A DNA stretch of 64,000 nt, from positions 1 to 64,000 of the forward strand of contig CAINDG010000013.1 of assembly GCA_903847315.1 (NCBI GenBank). The letters are read 5' to 3'. This DNA comes from an uncultured Planctomycetota bacterium (GTDB taxonomy: Bacteria; Planctomycetota; Phycisphaerae; Sedimentisphaerales; UBA12454). Below, one piece after another: positions 50,865 through 59,597 of this stretch (positions are counted from its first letter, which is position 1; each line of letters opens with the position of its first letter). Both the position numbers and the translations under genes were made by a program. The notes under the pieces are model-generated. The model was not told the DNA's origin. It searched no databases and was given only the letters and a program-made list of their open reading frames with translations.

Positions 50865-52706
50865 GTGGCAAAGAAAAAAACGGAAGTTAAAGGGAAAAAG
50901 AGTCAAAAGCCGCCGGTAAAAGAGGCGGAAAAGAAAATTGAGACGCCACCGGTCGCTGAGGCTGCACAGAATCAGCAGCCGCAACAGGCGCAGCAGCCGG
51001 GAGCGGAGGGAGCGGTTAAAAAAGATGTTATCGAAGAAAAAATAAAGCTCATTATCGAAAAGGCCAAAAAGAAAGGCTATATAACTTATGAGGAAATGAA
51101 TAACGAGCTGCCTGACGAGGCGATATCGGCCACCCGGCTTGAAAGTCTGATTATGACTCTCGACGAGATGGGAATAAGCCTGCTCGACGAGTCCGAGATA
51201 GAAAAGCAGCGGGAGGAAGATGACGAATTCGAGGTCGATGACGCGGTTTTTGCCGATGAGGAAGCAGAAGCGGAAACTGACGATGCAGTGCTTGAAACCG
51301 AACTGGTTGAGGTCGATAGCGGCAGGATAGACGACCCTGTCAGAATGTATCTTACGCAGATGGGCGAGATACCGCTGCTTACGCGTGAACAGGAAATATC
51401 GCTGGCCCGCAAAATTGAGCTTACACGAATGGCATTCAGGCGAAAAGTTCTGGAAAGCGATTATTCGGCGCACTGCGCGATTGAAATTCTTCAGCAGGTG
51501 TTTGATGGCACGCTGCCGTTCGACAGAACGATGAAGATGAGCACTACTGAAAATCTTATACGGTCTGTCGTCAGGAGCAGGCTGCCTGAGAATATTAAGA
51601 CAGCCAACAAACTGCTCGATAAGAATGTAAAGCTTTTCGGTCAATTCCTGCTGACACAGGACGAAACGGAAAAGAAAAGAACAGCAAAGCAGCTGCGGCG
51701 CAACCGCATCAAGATAGCGACCCTTCTTGAGGAGCTCAGTCTTAGGACAAGCAGAATTCAGCCTATGATGAAGAAGCTCGAAGGCATTTTGGCCAAGATG
51801 CGCCAGCTTCAGGGATATATAGCGGCAGGACCTACCGTGGATTACGCCCAGGAAGACATTGACGCGATGAAACAGGAATTCAACGGTATGCAGGAAATGG
51901 TGCTTGAGACGCCGGAGCAGCTTGAAAAACGGCTGCATGCCGTACGGGCGGTTTTCTCGCAGTATGAGCTGGCCAAAAGACAGCTTTCAAGCGGCAACCT
52001 CAGGCTTGTCGTATCAATCGCCAAGAAGTACCGCAACAGGGGCTTGAGTTTTCTGGATATAATCCAGGAAGGCAATACCGGCCTGATGCGCGCGGTCGAT
52101 AAATACGAATACCGCAGAGGCTATAAGTTCAGCACTTATGCGACGTGGTGGATAAGACAGGCGATTACGCGAGCCATTGCCGACCATGCGCGGACAATCA
52201 GAATTCCCGTTCATATGATTGAAACGATGAGCAGGCTGAGAATGGTAAGCAAAGAGCTTCTGCAGAAATTGGGCAGAGAGCCGACGATTGAGGAAATCGC
52301 TACCGAAACGGCATTAAGCGTTTCAGAGGCGCGTCGGGTTTTGAAGATTTCAAAGCATCCGATAAGTCTCGACCGGCCGATAGGCGAAAGCGAAGACAGC
52401 TATTTCGGCGATTTTATCGAAGATGAGTCGGCCGAATCGCCGGTGCAGTCGGCGACGCACGAGATGCTTAAAGAGCGAATCGACGAGATATTAAAGACGC
52501 TGACGTACCGCGAACGCGAAATTATCAAGCTGCGATACGGACTTGGCGACGGATATACCTATACACTCGAAGAGGTCGGCAGGATTTTTAAGGTGACCAG
52601 AGAGCGAGTCAGGCAAGTCGAGGCGAAGGCGATAAGAAAACTTCAGCATCCTGTAAGAAGCAGACGGCTGGAAGGATTTGTCGACCAGCAGGATGTTGTT
52701 TTATAA
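50865..52706 (+). CDS. rpoD: RNA polymerase primary sigma factor
   Basis: 613 residues, GTG start. The N-terminal ~50 residues are Lys/Pro/Gln-rich and specific to this protein; region 1.1 follows ('[21 protein letters not shown]'). Then an acidic spacer and region 1.2 '[29 protein letters not shown]', regions 2.1-2.4 '[74 protein letters not shown]', region 3 and region 4 '[51 protein letters not shown]'. Region 2.4 is standard, consistent with the consensus-like promoters called in this window. It directs housekeeping transcription. Confidence 0.97.
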   Translation: MAKKKTEVKGKKSQKPPVKEAEKKIETPPVAEAAQNQQPQQAQQPGAEGAVKKDVIEEKIKLIIEKAKKKGYITYEEMNNELPDEAISATRLESLIMTLDEMGISLLDESEIEKQREEDDEFEVDDAVFADEEAEAETDDAVLETELVEVDSGRIDDPVRMYLTQMGEIPLLTREQEISLARKIELTRMAFRRKVLESDYSAHCAIEILQQVFDGTLPFDRTMKMSTTENLIRSVVRSRLPENIKTANKLLDKNVKLFGQFLLTQDETEKKRTAKQLRRNRIKIATLLEELSLRTSRIQPMMKKLEGILAKMRQLQGYIAAGPTVDYAQEDIDAMKQEFNGMQEMVLETPEQLEKRLHAVRAVFSQYELAKRQLSSGNLRLVVSIAKKYRNRGLSFLDIIQEGNTGLMRAVDKYEYRRGYKFSTYATWWIRQAITRAIADHARTIRIPVHMIETMSRLRMVSKELLQKLGREPTIEEIATETALSVSEARRVLKISKHPISLDRPIGESEDSYFGDFIEDESAESPVQSATHEMLKERIDEILKTLTYREREIIKLRYGLGDGYTYTLEEVGRIFKVTRERVRQVEAKAIRKLQHPVRSRRLEGFVDQQDVVL

Positions 52707-52737
52707 AGAGAAAGATTTGATGCACGAGGCGCGGGGG

Positions 52738-54543
52738 TTAAAATTGGCACAGCCAAAGCGTCTTTTCACCGTTGGGGCCATAAATTTTATGGATTATATG
52801 TCCCGGGAAGTTTTCGAGTTTAGATTCATCCGGATTATCGGTATTTTTCAGTTTTTCAAGCTCCGCGTTTATTTCATCCTGATTTTCAAGTTTTCGAAGT
52901 TTCTCAAGTACCGAAAGCACTACGAATTCGTGCGGCCTTAGAATAAGAAGCACTTTGCCGGGTGCGAATTCCTTTTGTAACACAGCGATTGAAAAATTCG
53001 AGTAATCATACAGGAAATGCATTTTGCCGTACCGTGTATAACAATCCCATTCGCCGCCCGGCGATATAAATTCAGTCGGCTCACTGAACCATTTAACAGG
53101 GTCATAGCCCAGCACTACGGTAGAAATAACGTACGGCATATTAAGGTTATCTGCTGTGATATAAATAGAGTCGAAATCATTGAAGCGAGGTTTTAACCAT
53201 TTGCAGGCCTCTACAAGGTCGGCGTGATACGAATGATAAACGTCCGATCTGCGATTATATTCGCCGTAAAAATGATGAAGGAATCTTGCGTTAAGCCCGA
53301 TGACAAGAGCCGCAAAGACTATTATTGTCGCCCGTAAGTCATTGGGATATTGCCTGTAAATCAGCCTGGCGGCGGCTGCAAGCCCTGCGGCCGACAACAG
53401 CACCAAAGCGCACAAGCCCGGTGTAACTCGCAGTGTGCTTAAAGGCCCACTCCACACGGAACAATCTCCCATCGGATAGACAAGTACAAACGCGGCAAGA
53501 GTTCGCAGGGAAGCTGAGGTTTTGAATTTTTTCAGGACTAAGATTGCCCCGGCAATCATCAGCGGCAGCTCATACCAGTGAAACTGACCGCCGACGGGCG
53601 GGCCCTGAAACAGGAAATGGTCGGCCTGAATGAATAAAAAGTCCAGGCCGAAATGCCTGAAGTAGCGCAGTGGTATATTTTTTAACGAGTCTATCAGACC
53701 TACATTGCCGACCCAGCCGGACTGAAAATTTGCGTGTTTGCCGATGCCTTCGGGATGGAAAATGTGCAGGTAAAGCAGCTGGCCGAAAATAGATGTAAAA
53801 CCAATGATGAATAACGCGACGGCCAGAGCGCCTTTTTTCGTTTTTACGGTTTTCCACCAAAGCGGCAGATTAAACAGAATAATAGCGAAAATACAAACCG
53901 GCACAAAAAGACGAACGGCCTGGTAGCCAAAACAACCGATCCCTGCCAGAATGCCGCTGATGCCGGCGATAACCGGCCGCGGAGTGTCATTTTTATTATT
54001 GCCGACGGGCAAATTGGCCCAGAGCATTCCCGCAAGAGGGATAAGTCCCAGCAGAGGCGTAATTGAAACTTCGTGCCCCCAGCGACTTTGCAGCAGGTGC
54101 CAGGGAGTCATCGCAAGCAATGCCGCGGCGGCAAGACCGGTCTCGGTATCGAATAGTTTTTTCGCGACCCAATAAATCAGCCAGACAGTAAAGACGCCTC
54201 CAAAGGCGGCGGGCAGACGGGTGGTATAAATGTTCAGTCCGCCGATTGCCTGAAAAGGAATCGTTAAATAAGTAAACAGAGTTGGGTTGTTGCCGCCCAG
54301 ACCCCGCATATAGTAAATGGGCCAGGACTGGCCGACATTATCTTTTCCGGTTTTAAGCAGACAATACGCAGGCCAGGCGCTGATGGCTTCGTCCTGATTT
54401 AAGCCCGGCGGCGACTGCTCAAGATTGACAAATCGCAGAACCGCGGCCAGCAATAGAATAACAAAAAGAAGTATTATTGAGTGCCGTTGGAACCAGGTAG
54501 GACAAGTGTTTTTGAGAGCAACAGAATTTGTATCACAATCCAT
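52738..54543 (-). CDS. GT39-like membrane protein (dolichyl-phosphate-mannose type)
   Basis: 601 residues with about eleven membrane helices. The first outer loop 'SPPGLNQDEAISAWPAYCLLKTGKDNVGQSWPIYYMRGLGGNNPTLFTYLTIP' carries the acidic 'QDEA' motif seen in GT-C enzymes, followed by 'TRLPAAFGGVFTVWLIYWVAKKLFDTETGLAAAALLAMTPWHLLQSRWGHEVS'. This pattern is typical of the PMT/ArnT superfamily. The C-terminal ~130 residues are soluble. Donor and acceptor are unknown; a role in glycosylating surface material is inferred. It runs convergent to rpoD with a 31-base gap. Confidence 0.75.
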   Translation of the reverse strand: MDCDTNSVALKNTCPTWFQRHSIILLFVILLLAAVLRFVNLEQSPPGLNQDEAISAWPAYCLLKTGKDNVGQSWPIYYMRGLGGNNPTLFTYLTIPFQAIGGLNIYTTRLPAAFGGVFTVWLIYWVAKKLFDTETGLAAAALLAMTPWHLLQSRWGHEVSITPLLGLIPLAGMLWANLPVGNNKNDTPRPVIAGISGILAGIGCFGYQAVRLFVPVCIFAIILFNLPLWWKTVKTKKGALAVALFIIGFTSIFGQLLYLHIFHPEGIGKHANFQSGWVGNVGLIDSLKNIPLRYFRHFGLDFLFIQADHFLFQGPPVGGQFHWYELPLMIAGAILVLKKFKTSASLRTLAAFVLVYPMGDCSVWSGPLSTLRVTPGLCALVLLSAAGLAAAARLIYRQYPNDLRATIIVFAALVIGLNARFLHHFYGEYNRRSDVYHSYHADLVEACKWLKPRFNDFDSIYITADNLNMPYVISTVVLGYDPVKWFSEPTEFISPGGEWDCYTRYGKMHFLYDYSNFSIAVLQKEFAPGKVLLILRPHEFVVLSVLEKLRKLENQDEINAELEKLKNTDNPDESKLENFPGHIIHKIYGPNGEKTLWLCQF

Positions 54544-54591
54544 AATAGAAGAAACTGTATAAAGTTAGAGCAAAATCGTCAAGTTTAATTT

Positions 54592-55509
54592 TCAGACCAG
54601 CGGCTCGTAAAAGTTTTCCGGTTTTGCACCGAGAGTATTTGTGAGCGTTCCGATATTTTCGATGGTGCATTCGATTTTGTCGCCGGCCTTTAGAAAATTT
54701 CCCGTCGCCATCGCCACACCTTCGGGCGTTCCTGTTGCGATAATGTCGCCGGGCTGAAGCGTCATCATATAACTTAAAAACGATACTATTTCATAAACGC
54801 CAAAAATCATATCGGAGGTATTTGCGTTCTGGCGAGTTTGGCCGTTGACTTTCAGTGTCATTTGCAAATTCTGCGGGTTTTCAATCTCGTCGGCGGTAAC
54901 GATGCAGGGGCCAAGCGGCAAAAAGCCGTCGGCCCATTTGCCGTTGAGCCAATCGTAAAATTCGTCCCAGGGTCTTTTTTCTCTTGCCGCCTTGAAGGTT
55001 ACGCTGCGTGCCGAAACGTCGTTTGCGATTGTGTAGCCTGCTATGTATTCTTTGACATTTTCGGGGCTGATGCATTTTGCGGTTTTGCCAATGACAATGG
55101 CAAGTTCAATTTCATAGTCGATTTCTTTGCTGTAAACCGGCCAGGGGATGACGCTGTCAGGATGATTTATCACAGTATTTGGTTTGAGAAACGGCCGGGG
55201 GACGGTAGTTTTTCGCGGCGAAGCGGTCAGGCCGAGTTTCAGGCCTGCTTCTATAATATGTTTTGCGTAATTGCCGGCGAGGGCAAGAATTTTGCCCGGG
55301 TCTGGAATGGGAGCCAAAAGCTCTACAGCGGCAGGGTTAATAAAAAAAGTGCTTTTAGCAGCGATGGATTGAATCTTTCTGAGGGTTTCATTTCCACCCG
55401 CAAGTATCTGTTTTACACTTTGAAAATTGCCTGTTAAATCGATAATGCCCCTATAGGTTAGTACGCCGCAGTAAATTTTCGTGTTTTTTTTGAAAGTAAT
55501 CAGCTTCAT
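54592..55509 (-). CDS. Fumarylacetoacetate hydrolase (FAH) family protein
   Basis: 305 residues. The FAH fold lies at ~70-300: 'PIPDPGKILALAGNYAKHIIEAG', metal ligands in 'VYSKEIDYEIELAIVIGKTAK' (E-x-E and later Asp), 'AGYTIANDVSARSV', 'KWADGFLPLGPCIVTADEI' and 'LQPGDIIATGTPEGVAMATGNFLKAGDKIECTIENIGTLTN'. Members hydrolyse or decarboxylate beta-keto-acid derivatives such as 2-hydroxyhepta-diene-dioate or acylpyruvates, and the substrate cannot be chosen from sequence. The N-terminal ~65 residues match the usual FAH leader domain. Solitary, divergent from the coiled-coil gene. Confidence 0.9.
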   Translation of the reverse strand: MKLITFKKNTKIYCGVLTYRGIIDLTGNFQSVKQILAGGNETLRKIQSIAAKSTFFINPAAVELLAPIPDPGKILALAGNYAKHIIEAGLKLGLTASPRKTTVPRPFLKPNTVINHPDSVIPWPVYSKEIDYEIELAIVIGKTAKCISPENVKEYIAGYTIANDVSARSVTFKAAREKRPWDEFYDWLNGKWADGFLPLGPCIVTADEIENPQNLQMTLKVNGQTRQNANTSDMIFGVYEIVSFLSYMMTLQPGDIIATGTPEGVAMATGNFLKAGDKIECTIENIGTLTNTLGAKPENFYEPLV

Positions 55510-55601
55510 TTTTTTTAAATTTACCTCAATTTAACGATTTTTTCTTGCTTTTATGGGACTTTGGGATAATTATACATATATATTAACTTTACGGAAGAGT
55601 T

Positions 55602-56321
55602 ATGGCAATAAGAGAGCTGATATCAAGGACGAGCAGATGGCTTTCGGGCAGGAGAGATAATGTCTATGAGCCATTGAGGAAATCCCCCACACTTGACAAT
55701 CCGAATAATCCTTCTGGTATTATCGCCCGCAAAAATGAGCAAATCACCGACCGTACGGAAGCTCTGCAGATGATTCAAAGTTCGTTCGAGCAGCTTGTCG
55801 GGAAACTGGGCGGAATAAACGAACATCTCGACCAACAGGTAAAACAAAACGCTGAGCTTTTAAAACGGATAGACGAAATACCGCAGCTTCTGCAGAATTT
55901 TCCTGAGAGTATGAAAAACCAGAGGATTGTTGTCGATGCGCTGGTTGAGCAGATTAAGTCGCAGGCGCTGAAGAATCAGCAGTTTACCGAGGCGGTCGAG
56001 AAAATACCTGTTGCCGCCGAGAAGCAGACCGATGCGATTTCGGATATGGCTGTACAGCTTGCCGCATCAGCCGATGTCGATGCTCAGCTTACTGAGAACT
56101 TTAGAAAATTTAACAGCATAGTTGATAGATTAAAAGATAATGTTGAAGAGCAATCCGACAGTATAACCCAGATGGGCAAGACGTTTTCCGCAAGCGACAG
56201 ATACCTCAAATATATTCTGAATACGCAGCATAAACGGTTTATGTGGGTTTTTATAGCCGCACTGAGCGTCAGTGTCTTTGCAATTATATCGCTGCTGGTT
56301 GTAATTTTTCTGTTTAAATAA
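55602..56321 (+). CDS. Tail-anchored coiled-coil protein of unknown function
   Basis: 239 residues. Basic N-terminus ('RELISRTSRWLSGRRD'), then ~70-190 long amphipathic helices with heptad-like spacing ('SSFEQLVGKLGGINEHLDQQVKQNAELLKRIDEI', 'LTENFRKFNSIVDRLKDNVEEQSDSI'), and one C-terminal membrane helix ('WVFIAALSVSVFAIISLLVVIFLFK', ~213-238) with almost nothing after it. It is therefore probably a tail-anchored inner-membrane protein projecting a coiled coil into the cytoplasm. No family recognised. The SD 'GGAAGAG' is well placed. The cobalamin riboswitch follows 60 bases downstream on the same strand. Confidence 0.6.
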   Translation: MAIRELISRTSRWLSGRRDNVYEPLRKSPTLDNPNNPSGIIARKNEQITDRTEALQMIQSSFEQLVGKLGGINEHLDQQVKQNAELLKRIDEIPQLLQNFPESMKNQRIVVDALVEQIKSQALKNQQFTEAVEKIPVAAEKQTDAISDMAVQLAASADVDAQLTENFRKFNSIVDRLKDNVEEQSDSITQMGKTFSASDRYLKYILNTQHKRFMWVFIAALSVSVFAIISLLVVIFLFK

Positions 56322-56384
56322 ATTTTTCTATTGCCAGGATTTTTTTATTCTGGTATTTTGTGTTTGTTCTTTTGAAAAATAATA

Positions 56385-56580
56385 TCCGGCTACAGAAAAG
56401 GGAACACGGTTGAAATCCGTGACGGTCGCGCCGCTGTAAGCGTTTGTTGCGATATAAGTCGCAAGGCCGAAAGAAGTTGTACCACTGCTTATTTTGAGCG
56501 GGAAGGGTTCTTTCGGTGGACGCAAGTCAGAAAACCTGTTTGTAATCGGTAATTTGTTGAGAGTTCTCGCGTAAGGAACG
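56385..56580 (+). ncRNA. Cobalamin (B12) riboswitch
   Basis: The conserved core can be followed in order: 'AAAAGGGAACACGGTTGAAA' with 'TCCGTGACGGTCGCGCCGCTGTAAGCG' (P3-P6 core, quoted in parts), then 'CCACTG ... GCGGGAAGGG' and finally 'GACGCAAGTCAGAAAACCTG' (B12-box region). This spacing and these elements are diagnostic of the class I-type cobalamin riboswitch. It is followed at once by a strong intrinsic terminator and then by the DUF4465-like and dockerin-bearing surface genes, so adenosylcobalamin binding should lower their expression by premature termination. Confidence 0.9.
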
Positions 56581-56625
56581 CCAACGAACATACTGTGTTT
56601 ATGCAGTGTTTTTGTTTTGGATATT

Positions 56626-56664
56626 AAAGCCGCCGTTCCTTTTTCGGGAACGGCGGCTTTTTTT
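56626..56664 (+). terminator. Intrinsic terminator behind the cobalamin riboswitch
   Basis: AAAGCCGCCGTTCC (56626-56639) pairs perfectly with GGAACGGCGGCTTT (56647-56660), a 14-base stem with a short T-rich loop and a T-tail (TTTTTTT). Position right after the riboswitch implies its expression platform. Confidence 0.85.
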
Positions 56665-56746
56665 ATTGGTTTGCCATTAAGACATAAAAGTAAAAAGTTT
56701 TAAAAAATAAAGTTCCACAAAAGCTTAACGCTTTTGGTCTGCCGGT

Positions 56747-56772
56747 TTGCGGCCGCCTGTGGGCGGCCGCAA
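56747..56772. repeat. GC palindrome upstream of the PEP-CTERM gene
   Basis: TTGCGGCCGCC-TGTG-GGCGGCCGCAA: eleven-base perfect stem, four-base loop, 40 bases before the start codon. A second small hairpin CAAAAGC ... GCTTTTG (56718-56736) lies just upstream. The stem belongs to the same general class of small GC palindromes seen at 3016, 30226, 34250 and 43642. Confidence 0.6.
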
Positions 56773-56812
56773 CGAGACCCTTGTGTTGGCATTGAGAAAT
56801 GGAGAAGAAAAG

Positions 56813-57541
56813 ATGAAGTTTAAAAATTTAATAAGTTTAATTATTGTTTTCGGAATGGTTGATGTGGTTAATGCAAGCATCGCAAATTTTGACGATTTAA
56901 GCCTGGGCGCAAACTCATACTGGAACGGCTCAGACGGAACGGGCGATTTTGTCAGCGGCTCGGCTGTATTTAATAATAACTATGATTCTACCTATCACAG
57001 TTGGGACGGTTGGGCATACTCAAATAAGTCTGATACCACAACGCCGGGATGGACAAATCAGTACAGTGCTATTACAGGGGCGGCACAGAGCGGTTCAAAT
57101 TATGGAATCAATTTTATGGGCTGGGGCGAATCTCCTTCGATGACATTAAGCATCGCGAGCATTATAGAAGGCATTTATGTAACCAATACCACTTATGCTT
57201 ATCTTGCGATGAAAAACGGCGAAGGTCCTGCCACAAAATTCGACGACGAGGACTGGTTTAAATTGACCATTACCGGCAAAGATGAATCAGGTTCATCAAC
57301 CGGCACTATTAATTTCTTTCTTGCTGATGCCGGCCATATAGTCAATACGTGGGAATACGTCAATCTCAGTACACTGGGAGCAATTAAGAGCCTTGAGTTT
57401 AGTCTTAGTTCGAGTGATAACGACCCGGTTTATGGAATGAACACGCCGGCGTATTTCGCAATGGATACGGTTGTGCCTGAGCCGGCAACAATAGTTTTAT
57501 TTTGTATTGGCGGATTATTGCTTCGCAGGAGAAGGAAGTAA
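56813..57541 (+). CDS. DUF4465-like PEP-CTERM surface protein under B12 riboswitch
   Basis: About 242 residues from ATG 56813 with SD 'GGAGAAG'; the longer track start at 56747 runs through the palindrome. It has a signal peptide (~1-20, 'LISLIIVFGMVDVVNA'), then 'ANFDDLSLGANSYWNGSDGTGDFVSGSAVFNNNYDSTYHSWDGWAYSNKSDTTTPGW', the hallmark layout of DUF4465, and 'FKLTITGKDESGSSTGTINFFLADAG' with 'FAMDTVV'. The C-terminus 'VPEPATIVLFCIGGLLLRRRRK' is a PEP-CTERM sorting signal for exosortase. Position behind a cobalamin riboswitch suggests corrinoid binding or capture at the cell surface (inference). Confidence 0.8.
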   Translation: MKFKNLISLIIVFGMVDVVNASIANFDDLSLGANSYWNGSDGTGDFVSGSAVFNNNYDSTYHSWDGWAYSNKSDTTTPGWTNQYSAITGAAQSGSNYGINFMGWGESPSMTLSIASIIEGIYVTNTTYAYLAMKNGEGPATKFDDEDWFKLTITGKDESGSSTGTINFFLADAGHIVNTWEYVNLSTLGAIKSLEFSLSSSDNDPVYGMNTPAYFAMDTVVPEPATIVLFCIGGLLLRRRRK

Positions 57542-57556
57542 ATTTTATATGAATCG

Positions 57557-57586
57557 GGGGCGGAGTTTTAAATAAGACTCCGCCCC
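57557..57586 (+). promoter_or_regulatory. Intercistronic hairpin
   Basis: GGGGCGGAGT (57557-57566) pairs with ACTCCGCCCC (57577-57586), ten-base perfect stem, no T-tail. It lies between the DUF4465-like gene and the surface-protein gene and could stabilise or partly separate the two transcripts; it may also be a dispersed repeat. Confidence 0.5.
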
Positions 57587-57603
57587 GGAAAAAGGGAATT
57601 GAA

Positions 57604-58716
57604 GTGGAGTATAAGCTGCGAACTATTATTGTTATTCTGTTGCTGCTTGTTGCTGGAAAGGCCGATGCTGGGCCTTATACAGAAGCAGGGGTAAACGGCT
57701 ATATCGGCAATGACAACAGACACGCTAATCCGCTTAGCGATTCAGATGCTGTTATCAATCCGGTTTTTCGCGGCTGGGCTACGAGCTTTAAAGATTATCT
57801 GCCTTCGGACAGCCAGTGGTATGGTGGAAACTGGAATGACCCGAACAAAGCATTAGGACCCGCAACCGGCAAACTCGATGACATTGTGAGTCTTGGCGAT
57901 TTGGATAAGACTAAAATTGCTGACGGCTGTAAGCCCGGCCGGATAACGCTTGTTTTTGGAAACCCGCATAATGTTAATGACCTCAATCATATTCGTAATG
58001 TTAAAGGATATGATTTTGTAATATTCGAGAACGGCTACATTTCCGGTTACGATACTTCCGGCGGCTCTGTCGCGGGACAGATGTTTGCGGAATTAGGATA
58101 TGTCGAGGTTTCTTCCGATGGAAATAATTTCGTAAGATTTCCCTCGGTGTCTTTGACCTCAGGGCAAGTCGGGCCATACGGCACTATTGATATTTCAAAT
58201 ATTTATAACCTTGGCGGAAAACATCCTAATTCTTATGGCGTTTGTGTCGGTACGCCGTTCGATTTAAGCGAAATAGCAGATGACCCGAATGTAATTTCCG
58301 GCCTCGTTGATATTAACAATATCTGTTATGTGAGGATTGTCGATATTCCCGGAAGCGGAGATTTTTACGATAATGCGGTAAGGCATATAGATGCCAATAG
58401 CCGGCCGAACTGGCAGTATTATAGTCATAATCACCCCATTTACGATGCATGGCCTACGTGGGGATCGGGCGGTTTTGATTTGGAAGCGGTGGGTGTACTG
58501 AAAGAACAGCAATATTCGGCGGACATCAATTTGGATGGTGTTGTTGATTTTGCTGATTTTTCTCTATTTGCATCAGCTTGGCTGAGTTATTTCGGGGAGG
58601 AAAACTGGATAGGCAGATGTGATTTGGCCCAGCCAAAAGACGGGTTCATAAATTTTAAGGATTTTGCCGTATTTGCCTCTCAATGGCGTAAAGCAGAAAA
58701 CTGGCGAAGACAATAA
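57604..58716 (+). CDS. Secreted surface protein with C-terminal dockerin-like repeats, B12-riboswitch-linked
   Basis: 370 residues, GTG start, signal peptide ending near 'GKADAG'. The core has 'GATGKLDDIVSLGDLD'-type text ('ATGKLDDIVSLGDLDKTKIADGC'), 'ITLVFGNPHNVNDLNHIRNVKGYDFVIFENGYI', 'AELGYVEVSSDGNNFVRFPS' and 'NNICYVRIVDIPGSGDF', a beta-rich family I associate from memory with surface proteins near B12 genes in Bacteroidetes. The end carries two EF-hand-like dockerin repeats: 'ADINLDGVVDFADFSLFASAWL' and 'CDLAQPKDGFINFKDFAVFASQW'. It follows the DUF4465-like gene and shares its riboswitch control unless a promoter lies in the 62-base gap. Confidence 0.7.
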   Translation: MEYKLRTIIVILLLLVAGKADAGPYTEAGVNGYIGNDNRHANPLSDSDAVINPVFRGWATSFKDYLPSDSQWYGGNWNDPNKALGPATGKLDDIVSLGDLDKTKIADGCKPGRITLVFGNPHNVNDLNHIRNVKGYDFVIFENGYISGYDTSGGSVAGQMFAELGYVEVSSDGNNFVRFPSVSLTSGQVGPYGTIDISNIYNLGGKHPNSYGVCVGTPFDLSEIADDPNVISGLVDINNICYVRIVDIPGSGDFYDNAVRHIDANSRPNWQYYSHNHPIYDAWPTWGSGGFDLEAVGVLKEQQYSADINLDGVVDFADFSLFASAWLSYFGEENWIGRCDLAQPKDGFINFKDFAVFASQWRKAENWRRQ

Positions 58717-58732
58717 TATTGAGTTACCAAAG

Positions 58733-59545
58733 ATGCTTATTAAAAAGAGAAAAGCGTTTAGTCTAGTTGAATTACTGGTGGTAATCTCAATCATAGCTTT
58801 ACTGCTATCAGTATTGATGCCGGTTCTGGCTATGGCAAGATTTCAGGGACGTGCTACGGTATGTAAAAGTAATATCCGCCAACTCTTTCTGGCCAATACC
58901 GGCTATGCTATGGAGAATAATTATTTTTATGTTCCTGCGGCAAGTGATATGTGGCTGCCCTTAGATATGTTTCGCGGCGGATTTCACCGCTGGCATGGCG
59001 TGAGAAAAAAAGCAGATGAGCCGTTTGATCCGCTAAAAGGACCTTTGGCTGGATATTTGGCCGATGGGAAAGTAAAGGAGTGTCCTGAAAAAAACAATTT
59101 CATAAAGGACCAGACAAGCTTTGAAAAGGGTTGCGGAGGCTATGGTTATAATATGACGTATATAGGCAGCCGGTTTGGACAGGTGGGAGTAGAATGGAAT
59201 GAAATGTATGAACAAACAGCCGGGATGTCCGATGTCAAAAGCACAGCCCAAACAATAATGTTTGCAGATTGCGCTTTTATCAATAGCAATCAAAGTCTCA
59301 TTGAATACTCATTCGCAGAACCGCCATTTACCGTTTATGACGGCCAGCTAATAACAAGTTTTTATATGTCGCCGTCTATTCATTTCAGGCACCAAAATAA
59401 AGCTAATGTTGCCTGGGTTGACGGTCATATAAGTTCTGAGATGATGACGAAGGTGAACAAAAAAGATGCAAATTTGACCAGATATGCAAGTTTGCAATTG
59501 GGCTGGTTTGGGCCGCTGGATAACAGCCTGTTCGATTTGAAATAA
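58733..59545 (+). CDS. Type II secretion/prepilin-like protein with H-X9-DG motif
   Basis: 270 residues from ATG 58733 ('MLIKKRKAFSLVELLVVISIIALLLSVLMPVL'); the upstream track start is within the previous gene. The Phe-Ser-Leu-x-Glu prepilin cleavage site is followed by the hydrophobic helix of pseudopilins (GspG-like). The C-terminus carries 'HQNKANVAWVDGH', exactly the H-X9-DG pattern that marks the very large planctomycete prepilin-like family. It is probably a pseudopilin or surface fibre subunit assembled in the envelope. Base composition is a little lower in GC than upstream. It overlaps none of its neighbours and may be co-transcribed with the surface-protein gene. Confidence 0.85.
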   Translation: MLIKKRKAFSLVELLVVISIIALLLSVLMPVLAMARFQGRATVCKSNIRQLFLANTGYAMENNYFYVPAASDMWLPLDMFRGGFHRWHGVRKKADEPFDPLKGPLAGYLADGKVKECPEKNNFIKDQTSFEKGCGGYGYNMTYIGSRFGQVGVEWNEMYEQTAGMSDVKSTAQTIMFADCAFINSNQSLIEYSFAEPPFTVYDGQLITSFYMSPSIHFRHQNKANVAWVDGHISSEMMTKVNKKDANLTRYASLQLGWFGPLDNSLFDLK

Positions 59546-59597
59546 TACAGTTCTAAATCTTCTTTATTTTTCTTCGGAGGTTTTTATAATTGTTCGC

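Noticed and set aside
50850-51938. 362-residue minus-strand ORF antisense to rpoD
   Set aside because: It lies opposite the highly recognisable RpoD sequence and has unnatural composition (Leu/Phe/Arg runs).
52678-52941. 87-residue plus-strand ORF overlapping the rpoD end
   Set aside because: It overlaps rpoD and is antisense to the C-terminus of the GT39-like gene; no ribosome site.
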